From an uncultured Acidobacteriia bacterium (GTDB lineage Bacteria; Acidobacteriota; Terriglobia; Bryobacterales; Bryobacteraceae), in NCBI GenBank assembly GCA_903875575.1, contig CAIQWJ010000025.1:1-64000 (forward strand): a stretch of 64,000 bases of DNA. Reading direction: 5' to 3'. Under the pieces are notes generated by a model. The model made no database searches and was not told the origin of the DNA. It was given only the letters and a program-made list of their open reading frames with translations. Positions 26,800 to 35,372 of the stretch are shown piece after piece (the first letter of the stretch is position 1; each line of letters opens with the position of its first letter). Both the position numbers and the translations under genes were made by a program.

Positions 26800-27648
26800 C
26801 TGGATCTCCAACCCGCCGCGCGCCTCTGTATCCTCGCCACCCTCCTGGCCGCCACCGCCCTCGCCGCCGACCCCACTTACTTCGTCCAGGCCTCCGACCC
26901 CCAATTCGGCATGTTCGCCGACAACGCCAACTTCCAGCAGGAAACCGCCAACTGGACTTTCGCCATCGCAAACATCAATCGCCTCCACCCGGCTTTCCTC
27001 GTAGTCACCGGCGACCTCACCAACAAAGCCGGCGACGCCGACCAGATCGCCGAATACAAGCGCATCAATCGCAGCCTCGATCCCGCAATCCATCTCTACA
27101 GCGTCCCCGGCAATCATGACCAGACCAACACCCCGACTCCGGAAACCGTAGCCGCCTATCGCAAGAACCACGGCCCAGACTACTACTCTTTCCGCGAACC
27201 CGGCATCTACGGCATCGTCCTCAACTCCACTCTCTTCAAAGCCCCCGAAAACGTAGCGGCGGAAGAGGCCAGGGAACTCCAGTGGTTGGAAGCCGAACTC
27301 CCCAAAGCTCAGGCCAGCGGTGCGACCATCGCGGTCTTCATGCACCACGCCCCCTTCGTCAGCAAAGTCGACGAGCCCTCCGGCGAAAACCTCCCGCCCG
27401 AAATCCGCAAAACGCTCCTCGCCCTCTTCCACAAATACGGAGTCCACTACGTCTTCGCCGGCCATCTCCACAAGAACGCCACGGCCAGCGACGGCGATCT
27501 CCAGATCATCATCACCTGCGCTGCTGGCCGCCCCCTCGGTGACGACCCCTCCGGATTCCGCTTAGCCGAACTCACCCCATCGGGCATCGTCAACAAGTAC
27601 TACGGCTACGGCGCCATTCCTAACCAACTCCCCGATCTCACAAGGTAA
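26800..27648 (+). CDS. Secreted calcineurin-like metallophosphoesterase
   Basis: Metal motifs in order: QASDPQFG (D), VTGDLTN (GD), VPGNHD (GNHD), VFMHHAP (H) and FAGHLHK (GHxH), so the active site is complete. The N-terminus LCILATLLAATALAADP is a signal peptide, implying export. The frame is open from 26527, but its first ~90 codons are Pro/Arg/Thr-rich with short repeats and unlikely to be coding. The start is uncertain: GTG 26779, or CTG 26800, which has AAGGGAG 6 nt upstream and directly gives the signal peptide. The substrate is unknown. Confidence 0.8.
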   Translation: MDLQPAARLCILATLLAATALAADPTYFVQASDPQFGMFADNANFQQETANWTFAIANINRLHPAFLVVTGDLTNKAGDADQIAEYKRINRSLDPAIHLYSVPGNHDQTNTPTPETVAAYRKNHGPDYYSFREPGIYGIVLNSTLFKAPENVAAEEARELQWLEAELPKAQASGATIAVFMHHAPFVSKVDEPSGENLPPEIRKTLLALFHKYGVHYVFAGHLHKNATASDGDLQIIITCAAGRPLGDDPSGFRLAELTPSGIVNKYYGYGAIPNQLPDLTR

Positions 27649-27758
27649 ACAAACACGTCCATACCCACCGGTTAACGTACTAAGTACTTACCCCTGCCGA
27701 CTGGTGATTGTATCCATAGCGGGGTATAAATGGATTGCAGCGAAGAAAGCCGCAATCT

Positions 27759-28730
27759 ATGACGACATCGATGCCATTTACTCCTGCTCCGCCCCCCACC
27801 GCAAAATCGGATGCCATCGCGGCTCAACCCGACCCCAGCGGCCTTCGTCTCGAAGTGCGCCTGCCAACCGACTGCGACGTGGAGATTACCTGGAAATCGG
27901 AGCAGGGCGAAAAAGTCTTTAGCCACTGCCGCGCCATCGATATCACCGAAGGTGGCGTCGCCGTCGAATGTCCGGAAGCTCTCCCGCTTCTTTGCAGCGT
28001 CATCGTCACCGTGCCAAGGTTCCACGTAGCAGCCCTGGTACAGGTGAAACACTGCACCTGGCAAAAGAGCATCTACGTACTGGGCCTTCGCTTCCTCGCC
28101 CGCACCACGACTCTGCAGAACGATCCCTATGCAACCGACCACTATGAGTTGCTGCGCCTGAGTCCCGGAGCCGAACAGGAAACCATCGAGCGTACCTATC
28201 GCAAGCTCGCCAGGCGCTTCCATCCCGATAACCCGGAAACCGGCGACGCCGAAACCTTCCTGCGGGTGGCGGAAGCTCACCGCGTGCTCTCTGATCCCAA
28301 ACGCCGCAAAGCCTACGACGCGGAACGTATCGCCGTTCGCTCCAGCCCGCGCTTCCAGTTCCGCTCCGCCGAGTTTTTCTCCGGCGTGCTGGGCGAACAG
28401 AACCGCCGGCTCGCTATCCTCTGCCTGCTCTACCGCAAAGGCACCAGCAACTATGAACACCCGGGCTTGTCCATGTACGATCTCGAACAGCTCACGGGCT
28501 GTACCCAGGGTGAACTCGGCTTCTCCCTTTGGTACAACTGCGAGCGAGGTTACGCCCGCGCCACCGACCGCGACTACTGCCTGACAGCCGCCGGTGTCGA
28601 TTTCGTCGAGCAGAAGCTCGCCGAAGATCGCGGCGAGTTCCGTGCCATCGCTTCCGGCACCAATCCGCCCATGGTCTCCATCGCCCAGATGTTCGCTTCC
28701 GCCAAACCGGAAACCACCGTTCGCCACTAA
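27759..28730 (+). CDS. PilZ-like plus DnaJ J-domain fusion protein
   Basis: 323 residues. An N-terminal PilZ-like beta-barrel (residues ~25-115: LRLEVRLP, SHCRAIDITEGGVAVE) would normally bind cyclic-di-GMP, though the RxxxR half of the site is not obvious. It is followed by a J domain (residues ~130-195) with the HPD tripeptide in ARRFHPDNPETG, which stimulates DnaK ATPase. The C-terminal ~120 residues (GVLGEQNRRLAILCLLYRKG, LEQLTGCTQGELGFSL) look like a winged-helix fold. The protein may connect a second messenger to chaperone activity. Confidence 0.8.
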   Translation: MTTSMPFTPAPPPTAKSDAIAAQPDPSGLRLEVRLPTDCDVEITWKSEQGEKVFSHCRAIDITEGGVAVECPEALPLLCSVIVTVPRFHVAALVQVKHCTWQKSIYVLGLRFLARTTTLQNDPYATDHYELLRLSPGAEQETIERTYRKLARRFHPDNPETGDAETFLRVAEAHRVLSDPKRRKAYDAERIAVRSSPRFQFRSAEFFSGVLGEQNRRLAILCLLYRKGTSNYEHPGLSMYDLEQLTGCTQGELGFSLWYNCERGYARATDRDYCLTAAGVDFVEQKLAEDRGEFRAIASGTNPPMVSIAQMFASAKPETTVRH

Positions 28731-28745
28731 ACCCGCCAACAGCGC

Positions 28746-28760
28746 GGTATTCTGAATACC
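28746..28760. promoter_or_regulatory. Perfect inverted repeat before the nucleoside hydrolase ATG
   Basis: GGTATTC-T-GAATACC is a perfect 7-bp inverted repeat ending one base before ATG 28762. It contains a -10-like TATTCT. It could be an operator or part of a translation-control hairpin; the transcript start is not known. Confidence 0.35.
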
Positions 28761-28761
28761 G

Positions 28762-29700
28762 ATGCTGCGGACTCTGATCGCTTCCCTGTTTCTTGCAACG
28801 GTGGCCATTGCCGCGCCGCCGGTGATCTTCGATACCGACATGGGCAATGACGTGGACGATGCTCTCGCCCTCGCCATGCTCCACGCCCTGACCGATCGCG
28901 GCGAGTGCAATCTCATCGGAGTCACTCTTACGAACGCCAATCCAGCGGCTGTGCCGTACGTCCGTATGGTCAACAGCTTCTATGGCCGCCCCGGGCTTTC
29001 CGTTGGCGCAGCCATCCGGGACCTGAAGGGTGGAAATGGCGATGGCTATATGGCGGCAGCCCTCCATGCGATGAACGCCATCCCGGCCGCCGCTGCAGAC
29101 CCGGCCGACGTTGTGCTGCGCCGCCTGCTCCGAGCAGCCACAGAGAAAGTCGTGATCGTCCAGGTTGGCTTTAGCACCAACCTCGCGGCGCTCCTTGACT
29201 CGCCCGAAGATATCGCCCTGATTCGCGACAAGGTCTCGCTCGTGGTCGCGATGGCTGGCAATTTCACCGCAGAGACCAATTCCGAATACAACGTCCACAT
29301 CGATGTCGCCTCCGCGAAAGCCGTCTTCGAGCGCTGGCCCACGCCCATCGTGTTCAGCGGTTTTGAGATCGGCCGAGACCTGCCAATTCCGGCGTCGTTC
29401 ATCGAAAACGACTTCACCTGGGCAGCGCCCCACCCGATAGCCGAGTCGTACAAGGCATACAAGAAGATGCCGTATGACCGTCCGACATGGGATCTCACCG
29501 CGGCCCTCGAAGCCGTGCGCCCCGGTCGCGGCTACTTCACCCGCTCAGAGAACGGCACCGTGACCGTCACCCCCGAAGGCCTCACCCGCTTCACTCCTGG
29601 TTCCGGCGACAGGCAATACCTGCGCCTCGATCCCGCCCATCGTGCCGAAATCCTGTCCGTGCTGGAACTCCTCTCCAGTCAGCCGCCGGGCCGCAAGTGA
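28762..29700 (+). CDS. Secreted nucleoside hydrolase (IU_nuc_hydro)
   Basis: 312 residues. FDTDMGNDVDDALAL is the Ca2+-binding DTDxGxDDA-type motif of nucleoside hydrolases, which cut the N-glycosidic bond of ribonucleosides. A signal peptide (ASLFLATVAIAAPP) suggests periplasmic salvage. The substrate base is not deducible. It overlaps the next gene by 4 nt (GTGA). Confidence 0.9.
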   Translation: MLRTLIASLFLATVAIAAPPVIFDTDMGNDVDDALALAMLHALTDRGECNLIGVTLTNANPAAVPYVRMVNSFYGRPGLSVGAAIRDLKGGNGDGYMAAALHAMNAIPAAAADPADVVLRRLLRAATEKVVIVQVGFSTNLAALLDSPEDIALIRDKVSLVVAMAGNFTAETNSEYNVHIDVASAKAVFERWPTPIVFSGFEIGRDLPIPASFIENDFTWAAPHPIAESYKAYKKMPYDRPTWDLTAALEAVRPGRGYFTRSENGTVTVTPEGLTRFTPGSGDRQYLRLDPAHRAEILSVLELLSSQPPGRK

Positions 29701-30806
29701 CCGCGCGTCCGTGGAAACGGCTCGACGGCATCGACCTGCTCCGCGGCGTCGCCATCTTCCTGGTCTTGATGAACCACGTCAACATGCGCCTGGCGATCGC
29801 GAAAGTGCCATACACTCATGGCCTGCCGAAGCAACTGGTTCTCACCTCATTCTGGAGCGGCCAGTTCGGTGTCCAGATCTTCTTTGCCGTCTCGGGCTTC
29901 CTGATCACGTCGACAACTCTCCGTCGCTGGGGCACTTTGTCGAAGGTGGATATCCGCGGCTTCTATCGCCTCCGCTTCGCCCGCATTGCGCCTCTGCTCC
30001 TGGCGCTGCTTGCGATTCTCAGTGCGATGCACTTCGCGCAGGTAAAGGACTTCGTTGTGAAACCAAAGACCGGCGGACTCGGTCGCGCTCTGCTCGCCGC
30101 GCTCACCTTCCACGTCAACCTGCTGGAGGCCACACGCGGCTACCTGCCCGCGACCTGGGACATCCTATGGTCCCTCTCGGTGGAGGAGACGTTCTATCTC
30201 TTCTTCTCTTTGCTCTGCCGCATCCTCGGCGGCGGCAGATGGCTGATCGGCCTGCTGCTGGCGTTCGTCGTCATGGGGCCTTTTGCCCGGACCCTCGCAT
30301 GGAATGACGTTTGGCAGGAATACTCGTATCTCGGCGGCATGGACGCCATCGCACTCGGTTGCCTCACCGCGATACTGACACCCCGACTCCGACTATCCGC
30401 CACCGCGCTTCGGCTCTGCGGTGCCTTTGGTTCCGTGATGGTAATCTTCAGCATCTGCTTCACGTTGCAGGCCCGCCAACTGGGCCTCGGACGCACCGGA
30501 CTGGAGATGTCGGTGATAGCCTTCGGCACCTGCCTGATCATGGTGACCGCTTCGAAGACGGAGTGGCGCGCTTCCGGGTTTCTCGCTCCCCTCCTTACTC
30601 TGGGCCGCAGCAGCTATGAGGTCTATCTCACCCACATGTTCGTCGTCTTCGCCTTCTTCGATCTCTTTGTGGCAGCGGGCAGGCCGATGGCTGCTGTACC
30701 CGGGTTGTTCGGCATCGTGATCCTGGTCGCCGGAGTCCTGGGTTATCTGGTTGCCCGCTACTACTCGGAGCCTGCGAACACTCGGCTCCGTTGTACACTC
30801 AGCTAA
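29697..30806 (+). CDS. Acyltransferase 3 family membrane protein (OafA/YrhL-like)
   Basis: 369 residues, about ten membrane helices. DGIDLLRGVAIFLVLMNHV gives the conserved His, and GFYRLRFARI the RxxR motif of membrane O-acyltransferases that modify surface sugars. The start GTG 29697 overlaps the nucleoside hydrolase stop, so they are translationally coupled. The acceptor is unknown. Confidence 0.9.
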   Translation: MTARPWKRLDGIDLLRGVAIFLVLMNHVNMRLAIAKVPYTHGLPKQLVLTSFWSGQFGVQIFFAVSGFLITSTTLRRWGTLSKVDIRGFYRLRFARIAPLLLALLAILSAMHFAQVKDFVVKPKTGGLGRALLAALTFHVNLLEATRGYLPATWDILWSLSVEETFYLFFSLLCRILGGGRWLIGLLLAFVVMGPFARTLAWNDVWQEYSYLGGMDAIALGCLTAILTPRLRLSATALRLCGAFGSVMVIFSICFTLQARQLGLGRTGLEMSVIAFGTCLIMVTASKTEWRASGFLAPLLTLGRSSYEVYLTHMFVVFAFFDLFVAAGRPMAAVPGLFGIVILVAGVLGYLVARYYSEPANTRLRCTLS

Positions 30807-32076
30807 TCTGACACCGCACACGGACACTCTCCCATCCGCGCCGACGCACAACCCGCCGTGGCTGTTCGGCCTTCTCGTCCTGCCCTACGGTTTCACCGGC
30901 ACCATCACCTCTTTGCTGATGCCGTATCTGCTGCGCAAGTATGGAATGCCGGTCGACCGGATCGCCGGAATCGTCGCGATTGCGATCCTCCCCTCCATCT
31001 GGTCTTTCTTCTGGGCACCGCTTGCCGATACAGGCCTGCGGCGTCGCTCCTGGGTGATTGTCTCCGCGGTCTGCGCCAGTGCCGCGATGACCACTGCGAT
31101 TCTCGACATCCACGGCCCGCCTGCTATCCTCACCGCGCTGCTGTTTCTGGGTAATGCATTCACCGGCCTGTTGAGCGCTGCCTGCGGGGCGTTGCTGTCG
31201 GCTTTACCGGAGACAGTTCGCGGCCGCGCTGCCGGCTGGTATCAGGCGGGTAACATCGGAGCGGGCACCCTCGGCGGAGGGCTCGCCATTTCACTCGGCG
31301 ACCATACTTCCCTGCCGATTCTCGCGATGACGGTCGCCGCCGCCATGCTGCTTCCGGCACTTGCGGCACTCCTCGTACAGGAGGCCGCGCCGATTCAGCG
31401 CGCCCTCGGTCCGCAGTTACTCGGCATGGCCCACGATCTTCGGGATCTTCTCAAGTCGCGCCGAACCTGGTTGGGCCTCGTATTTTTCCTCTCGCCCGTC
31501 GGGACGATGGCGATTGGGAATCTGATATCCGGCGTCGGTCAGGACTATCACGCCTCTGGCAATCAGGTGGCTCTCTTCACCGGCGTCATCGGCGGCTGCC
31601 TCTCAGCTGCCGGCTGCTTTGTCGGCGGTTTCATGGCGGATCGTATGAGTCGGATGAAGGCCTATGCGCTCACTGGAGGTCTGACGGCCATATTCGGTGC
31701 CTGGCTCGCTCTGGGTCCGGCAACTCCCTTCACGTTCGCTGCGGCCTTCTCCGGTTACTCGCTGGTTGCGGGCATCGCCTATGCGGTCTATACGGCGCTC
31801 CTGCTGGATGTGGTCGGCAAGAGCCAACGCGCTGCAGCTTTCGCTTACTCGGTACTCAACGGGTCAGGCAACGCGGCTATCGCCTACATGGTCTGGCTTG
31901 ATGGCCTCGGTTACAAACGCTGGGGAGCGCGCGGGCTGATGGGCGTCGATACGGTGGCGACCGCCGGCGGCGCTCTCATCCTGCTGATGGTCGCAATCTT
32001 CGCCGGCCATCATTGGCATCACCGTAACGACGCCCCTTCTGCCACTACTCCTGATCGAACAGCTCTGACCGGTTAA
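30751..32076 (+). CDS. MFS transporter (AmpG-like)
   Basis: Twelve predicted helices; the segment PYGFTGTITSLLMPYLLRKYGMPVDRIAG resembles AmpG-type permeases of the major facilitator superfamily, which import muropeptides. The specific substrate remains unclear. The start is uncertain: TTG 30751 lies inside the acyltransferase gene, and CTG codons near 30808 are alternatives. No downstream ATG precedes the first helix. The end overlaps the convergent amidohydrolase gene by ~30 bp. Confidence 0.82.
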   Translation: MPATTRSLRTLGSVVHSANLTPHTDTLPSAPTHNPPWLFGLLVLPYGFTGTITSLLMPYLLRKYGMPVDRIAGIVAIAILPSIWSFFWAPLADTGLRRRSWVIVSAVCASAAMTTAILDIHGPPAILTALLFLGNAFTGLLSAACGALLSALPETVRGRAAGWYQAGNIGAGTLGGGLAISLGDHTSLPILAMTVAAAMLLPALAALLVQEAAPIQRALGPQLLGMAHDLRDLLKSRRTWLGLVFFLSPVGTMAIGNLISGVGQDYHASGNQVALFTGVIGGCLSAAGCFVGGFMADRMSRMKAYALTGGLTAIFGAWLALGPATPFTFAAAFSGYSLVAGIAYAVYTALLLDVVGKSQRAAAFAYSVLNGSGNAAIAYMVWLDGLGYKRWGARGLMGVDTVATAGGALILLMVAIFAGHHWHHRNDAPSATTPDRTALTG

Positions 32077-34236
32077 CCTTCTCGCCTTTAAAGAACACCG
32101 AGGAGATCGCTTCCGTCGCCTTGATGTCCTGCAGCGGGTTGCCATCCACGATCAGCATGGTCGCGTCTTTGCCCTTCTCCACCGAGCCGAACCGTTGACC
32201 CGCGCCGAGCGCCTTCGCGGAGTTCAGCGTCGCGGCCTGCAAGGCCACCTGCGCCGGAATGCCGGCCGCCACCCATAGCTCCAGTTCACGCTGAATGGTG
32301 GGGCCGTGGAATACCAGCATGTTGCCGGCGTCCGTGCCGGTGATCAGCGGCACGCCTGCCTTCCAGGCCCGCAGCAGGTTGTCGCGGGCGATAGCCGAAT
32401 CGATCGGGTACTCGCCGATCCTCTTGCGCGAGGCAACAGCTTCGGGCGATTCCATCATCTTCTTCGTGCCAGCAAGCAGATCCTTCGGGACCACCTGCTG
32501 TACCAGGGAACGGCTCAGCAGGTCGAGTTTTCCAGCCGCGTACTGCGGGAAGGCCTCGGCCACGCTCAGGGTCGGGTCATAGGTCACGCCGTTCTTCGCC
32601 ATGAGCGCGAAGAGCTCATCGGGAATGCGCTGCCGGAAGGACCCATGCTCGATGCCGTTGACGCCTGCTTTGAGCGCGTCTTCGATATCCCGTGCGTCGC
32701 CCGTGTGGACAACGATCGACAGGCCGTTCGCCTTTGCGGCCGCTGCGATCGCATTCAGCAATTGCGGGTCCAGCCGGTTATAGACGATTCCGCCGCCGCC
32801 CGATTCCATGATGGCCTTGATGCCATCTATATTCTGTGCCTTCAGCGCCGCGACTGCGCATCCGCCGCCGTCTGCGGTAACCGCAGGAACTGCGCGTTGA
32901 CGGAAGCGCGTATGTTTTCCGGAAGGCTGCGCATGATCTCCGTTCCATGCCCGCCCGCCGTGGTGAAAAGCGGGCCCACGGTGAAGAACTCAGTGCCCAG
33001 TTTCTCGCCGCTGTTCACCAGAGCACGGATGCTGAGAGCGCCCTCCAGGGGGTCTCCCACGCTCTTGACGGCAGTCACGCCGCAGTAGAGATATGCCGCC
33101 AGTGCACGAGCCATCGACTTACCGGCGTCGTACTTACTCCAGTCTTCCAGGAAACCTGCGGGCGATGCCAGATGGATGTGCGAGTCGATCAGGCCCGGCA
33201 GAATCGTCTTGCCAGCCGCCTCAATGGGATCGGCATTGACTGACTTCTCATCGGGAATGTTGCCGTCGTACACTTCGGCGATCTTGCCGTTCTTCACCAG
33301 CACGCCGCCGTTCTCAATTACGCGGCCATCGCCGATGAAGATGCGGGCGTTGCGAATCAGGTACGTGCGGGTACGAGAGATCTGACGATCCACCAGCTTC
33401 GACTTGCGCACGTTATCCTGCGCGTGAGCCTGCCATGCGCCCACTACGGCGAACGGCACCAGCACCGCGAGAATCCACAGCTTCGCGGTGGGCCGCATCT
33501 TCTCTTCCTTCTCCCAGCGGAAAAGTTTGACACAAAGCAGCAGGCCGATGACTGTGGTCATCGCGAGCGCCGCGACAGACTGCCAGTTCGCCGCGAGGCT
33601 CTCGCCTTCCATCAGGATGTTCTGCAGGCCGCTGACCACATGCGTGGCGGGAATGAACTGCGACACGATCTTCAGCCAGCCGGGGAACATGGTGAGCGGA
33701 AAGGTGGTGCCGCTGAGAAACAGCATGCTCATGTACACCACCTGAATCAGGATGTTGCTCTCAGCCACTGAGTTCACAACTGAGGATATGATCAGGCCGA
33801 TGGAGCGGATGGCCACAACCCCCAGCAGGACGAAGGCCACCAGTGCGATCGGGTTCACCGGAAACACCATGCCGTACTGAAAGTGTGCAAGGGTCAGGAT
33901 GATCGCCAGCAGCGGGATGTAAACCAGCAGGCCGGTTACCGTGGAAGCGACCAGCAGCGGCAGCGGCGAAATCGGCGCCACTTTATAGCGGCGCAGGATA
34001 TTGTTCTCGCGATCCTGCACCGCTCGCAGGCCGGCGCCGAACAGGCCGTTGCCCAGGATGCCGATCACCAGCACCATGGTGACCACCTGTGAGATCACGC
34101 CACCGCGTTCGGCATGGTTCACCTGCGCGAAGAGGAAGAAAAACATCAGCGGCATCAGATAGTTGAAAAAGATGACCGTCTTCTGCCGGTATGCCAGCCG
34201 GACATCGTTGCGGATTAATGCCAGATAGGGTTTCAA
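32045..34236 (-). pseudogene. ABC-2 permease fused to amidohydrolase, with a frameshift
   Basis: From ATG 34236 the frame encodes an ABC-2 permease (~250 residues, six helices). With no stop, it then runs into an amidohydrolase with its own signal-like helix (LWILAVLVPFAVVGAWQAHA) and metal motif LPGLIDSHIHLA. Near 32854 the frame breaks: translation ends at ..AQSRR*, while the rest (AALKAQNIDGIKAIMESG, VHTGD, EHGSF, GTDAGN) continues in another frame to 32045. Restoring one missing base (CAGTC to CAGGTC on the coding strand) repairs it to ~730 residues. The permease part is intact and overlaps the upstream ATPase by 4 nt. A sequencing error is possible. Confidence 0.82.
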
Positions 34237-35162
34237 TCTCGTAACCTCTTTCCCGTCAGTTCAATGAAAACGTCTTCCAGCGTGGGGCGGCTCAGATGTA
34301 CGTCTTCGAGCCCGATGCCCTGCGCGTCCACCCACTTCACGATTTCTACCAGGGTCCGCGCGGGCCGCGACGATTGCACGGTGAGCTTTCTGCCGTCGTC
34401 GCTCAGTGTGGAACTGAGCGCCTCGGGAAACTCCGGGAGCGCGCGGTCAGTCAGCGAAGCGTCGCAAACGATTTCAATCGCGGATTTGCCCTTGCTGCGA
34501 TCCTGCAGTTCGCGCGGAGTGCCGATGGCGACGACTTTGCCGGAATCGACGATGGCCACGCGGTCGCAAAGGCGTTCGGCCTCTTCGATGTAATGAGTGG
34601 TCATGACAATGGTGCGCTTCTCGCTGCGCATCTCTTCGATGAGGGCGTGGATCTCGAGCCGCACCTGCGGGTCGAGGCCCGTGGTCGGCTCGTCCAGGAA
34701 GAGGAGCGAGGGATCGTTAATCATGCCCATCGCGATGGCGAGGCGCTGCTTCTGGCCGCCGGAGAGCGTCGAATAGAAGGCGTTGCGTTTGTCTTCCAGT
34801 TGCAGGCGCTTGAGCAGCATGTCCGGGCTCAGCATGCGGCTGTAGAGAGAGCCGAACAGTTCGAGCGCTTCAATGACCTTGATCTTGTCCGGCAGATTCG
34901 TGGCCTGGAGGCAGACGCCGATGCGATCTTTCAGCAGGGTTTTCTGCTTGTCCGGGTCAAAGCCGAGCACCCGAACATCGCCCGAGGTGCGCTGGCGGAT
35001 GCCTTCGAGGATTTCGACCGTCGTGGTCTTACCCGCGCCGTTGGGGCCGAGCAGGCCGAAGACTTCACCGGTCCGGACTTCGAAATCGAGGCCGCGGACA
35101 GCTTCGAAATCGCCATAACTCTTGTGCAGGTCCTGCACGGAAATGGCCAGATTGTCGGTCAT
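34233..35162 (-). CDS. ABC transporter ATP-binding protein
   Basis: 309 residues with Walker A (GPNGAGKTT), signature LSGGQ and Walker B (LLFLDEPTTGLD), plus the ABC-2-type C-terminal accessory domain. Its stop overlaps the permease start (ATGA), so the two form one exporter. The substrate is not known; drugs or lipid-linked compounds are typical. Confidence 0.93.
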   Translation of the reverse strand: MTDNLAISVQDLHKSYGDFEAVRGLDFEVRTGEVFGLLGPNGAGKTTTVEILEGIRQRTSGDVRVLGFDPDKQKTLLKDRIGVCLQATNLPDKIKVIEALELFGSLYSRMLSPDMLLKRLQLEDKRNAFYSTLSGGQKQRLAIAMGMINDPSLLFLDEPTTGLDPQVRLEIHALIEEMRSEKRTIVMTTHYIEEAERLCDRVAIVDSGKVVAIGTPRELQDRSKGKSAIEIVCDASLTDRALPEFPEALSSTLSDDGRKLTVQSSRPARTLVEIVKWVDAQGIGLEDVHLSRPTLEDVFIELTGKRLRD

Positions 35163-35315
35163 TACGTGTCCCGTCCCGTTTGGTTGGAAAGATGGTTAAG
35201 CATAGGCTACTGTTCGAGGATAACGGAGCAGGCCAGGAAATGGTTCGGTTATTTGACGGATGGTGGAAATGTTCGGCTGAACGGTTTCGGCACCGCGGCG
35301 AACCGGGCAAATGAG

Positions 35316-35350
35316 AAACGCCCGCTTCAGGGAGCGGGCGTTTGCGTCTC
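35316..35350 (-). terminator. Rho-independent terminator after thrS
   Basis: An 11-bp stem AAACGCCCGCT/AGCGGGCGTTT with a 6-nt loop lies 23 bp past the thrS stop. Read on the minus strand it is followed by a T-rich tract (TTTCTCATTT). Confidence 0.75.
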
Positions 35351-35372
35351 GGGCGTAAATGAGTGTTTGCGG

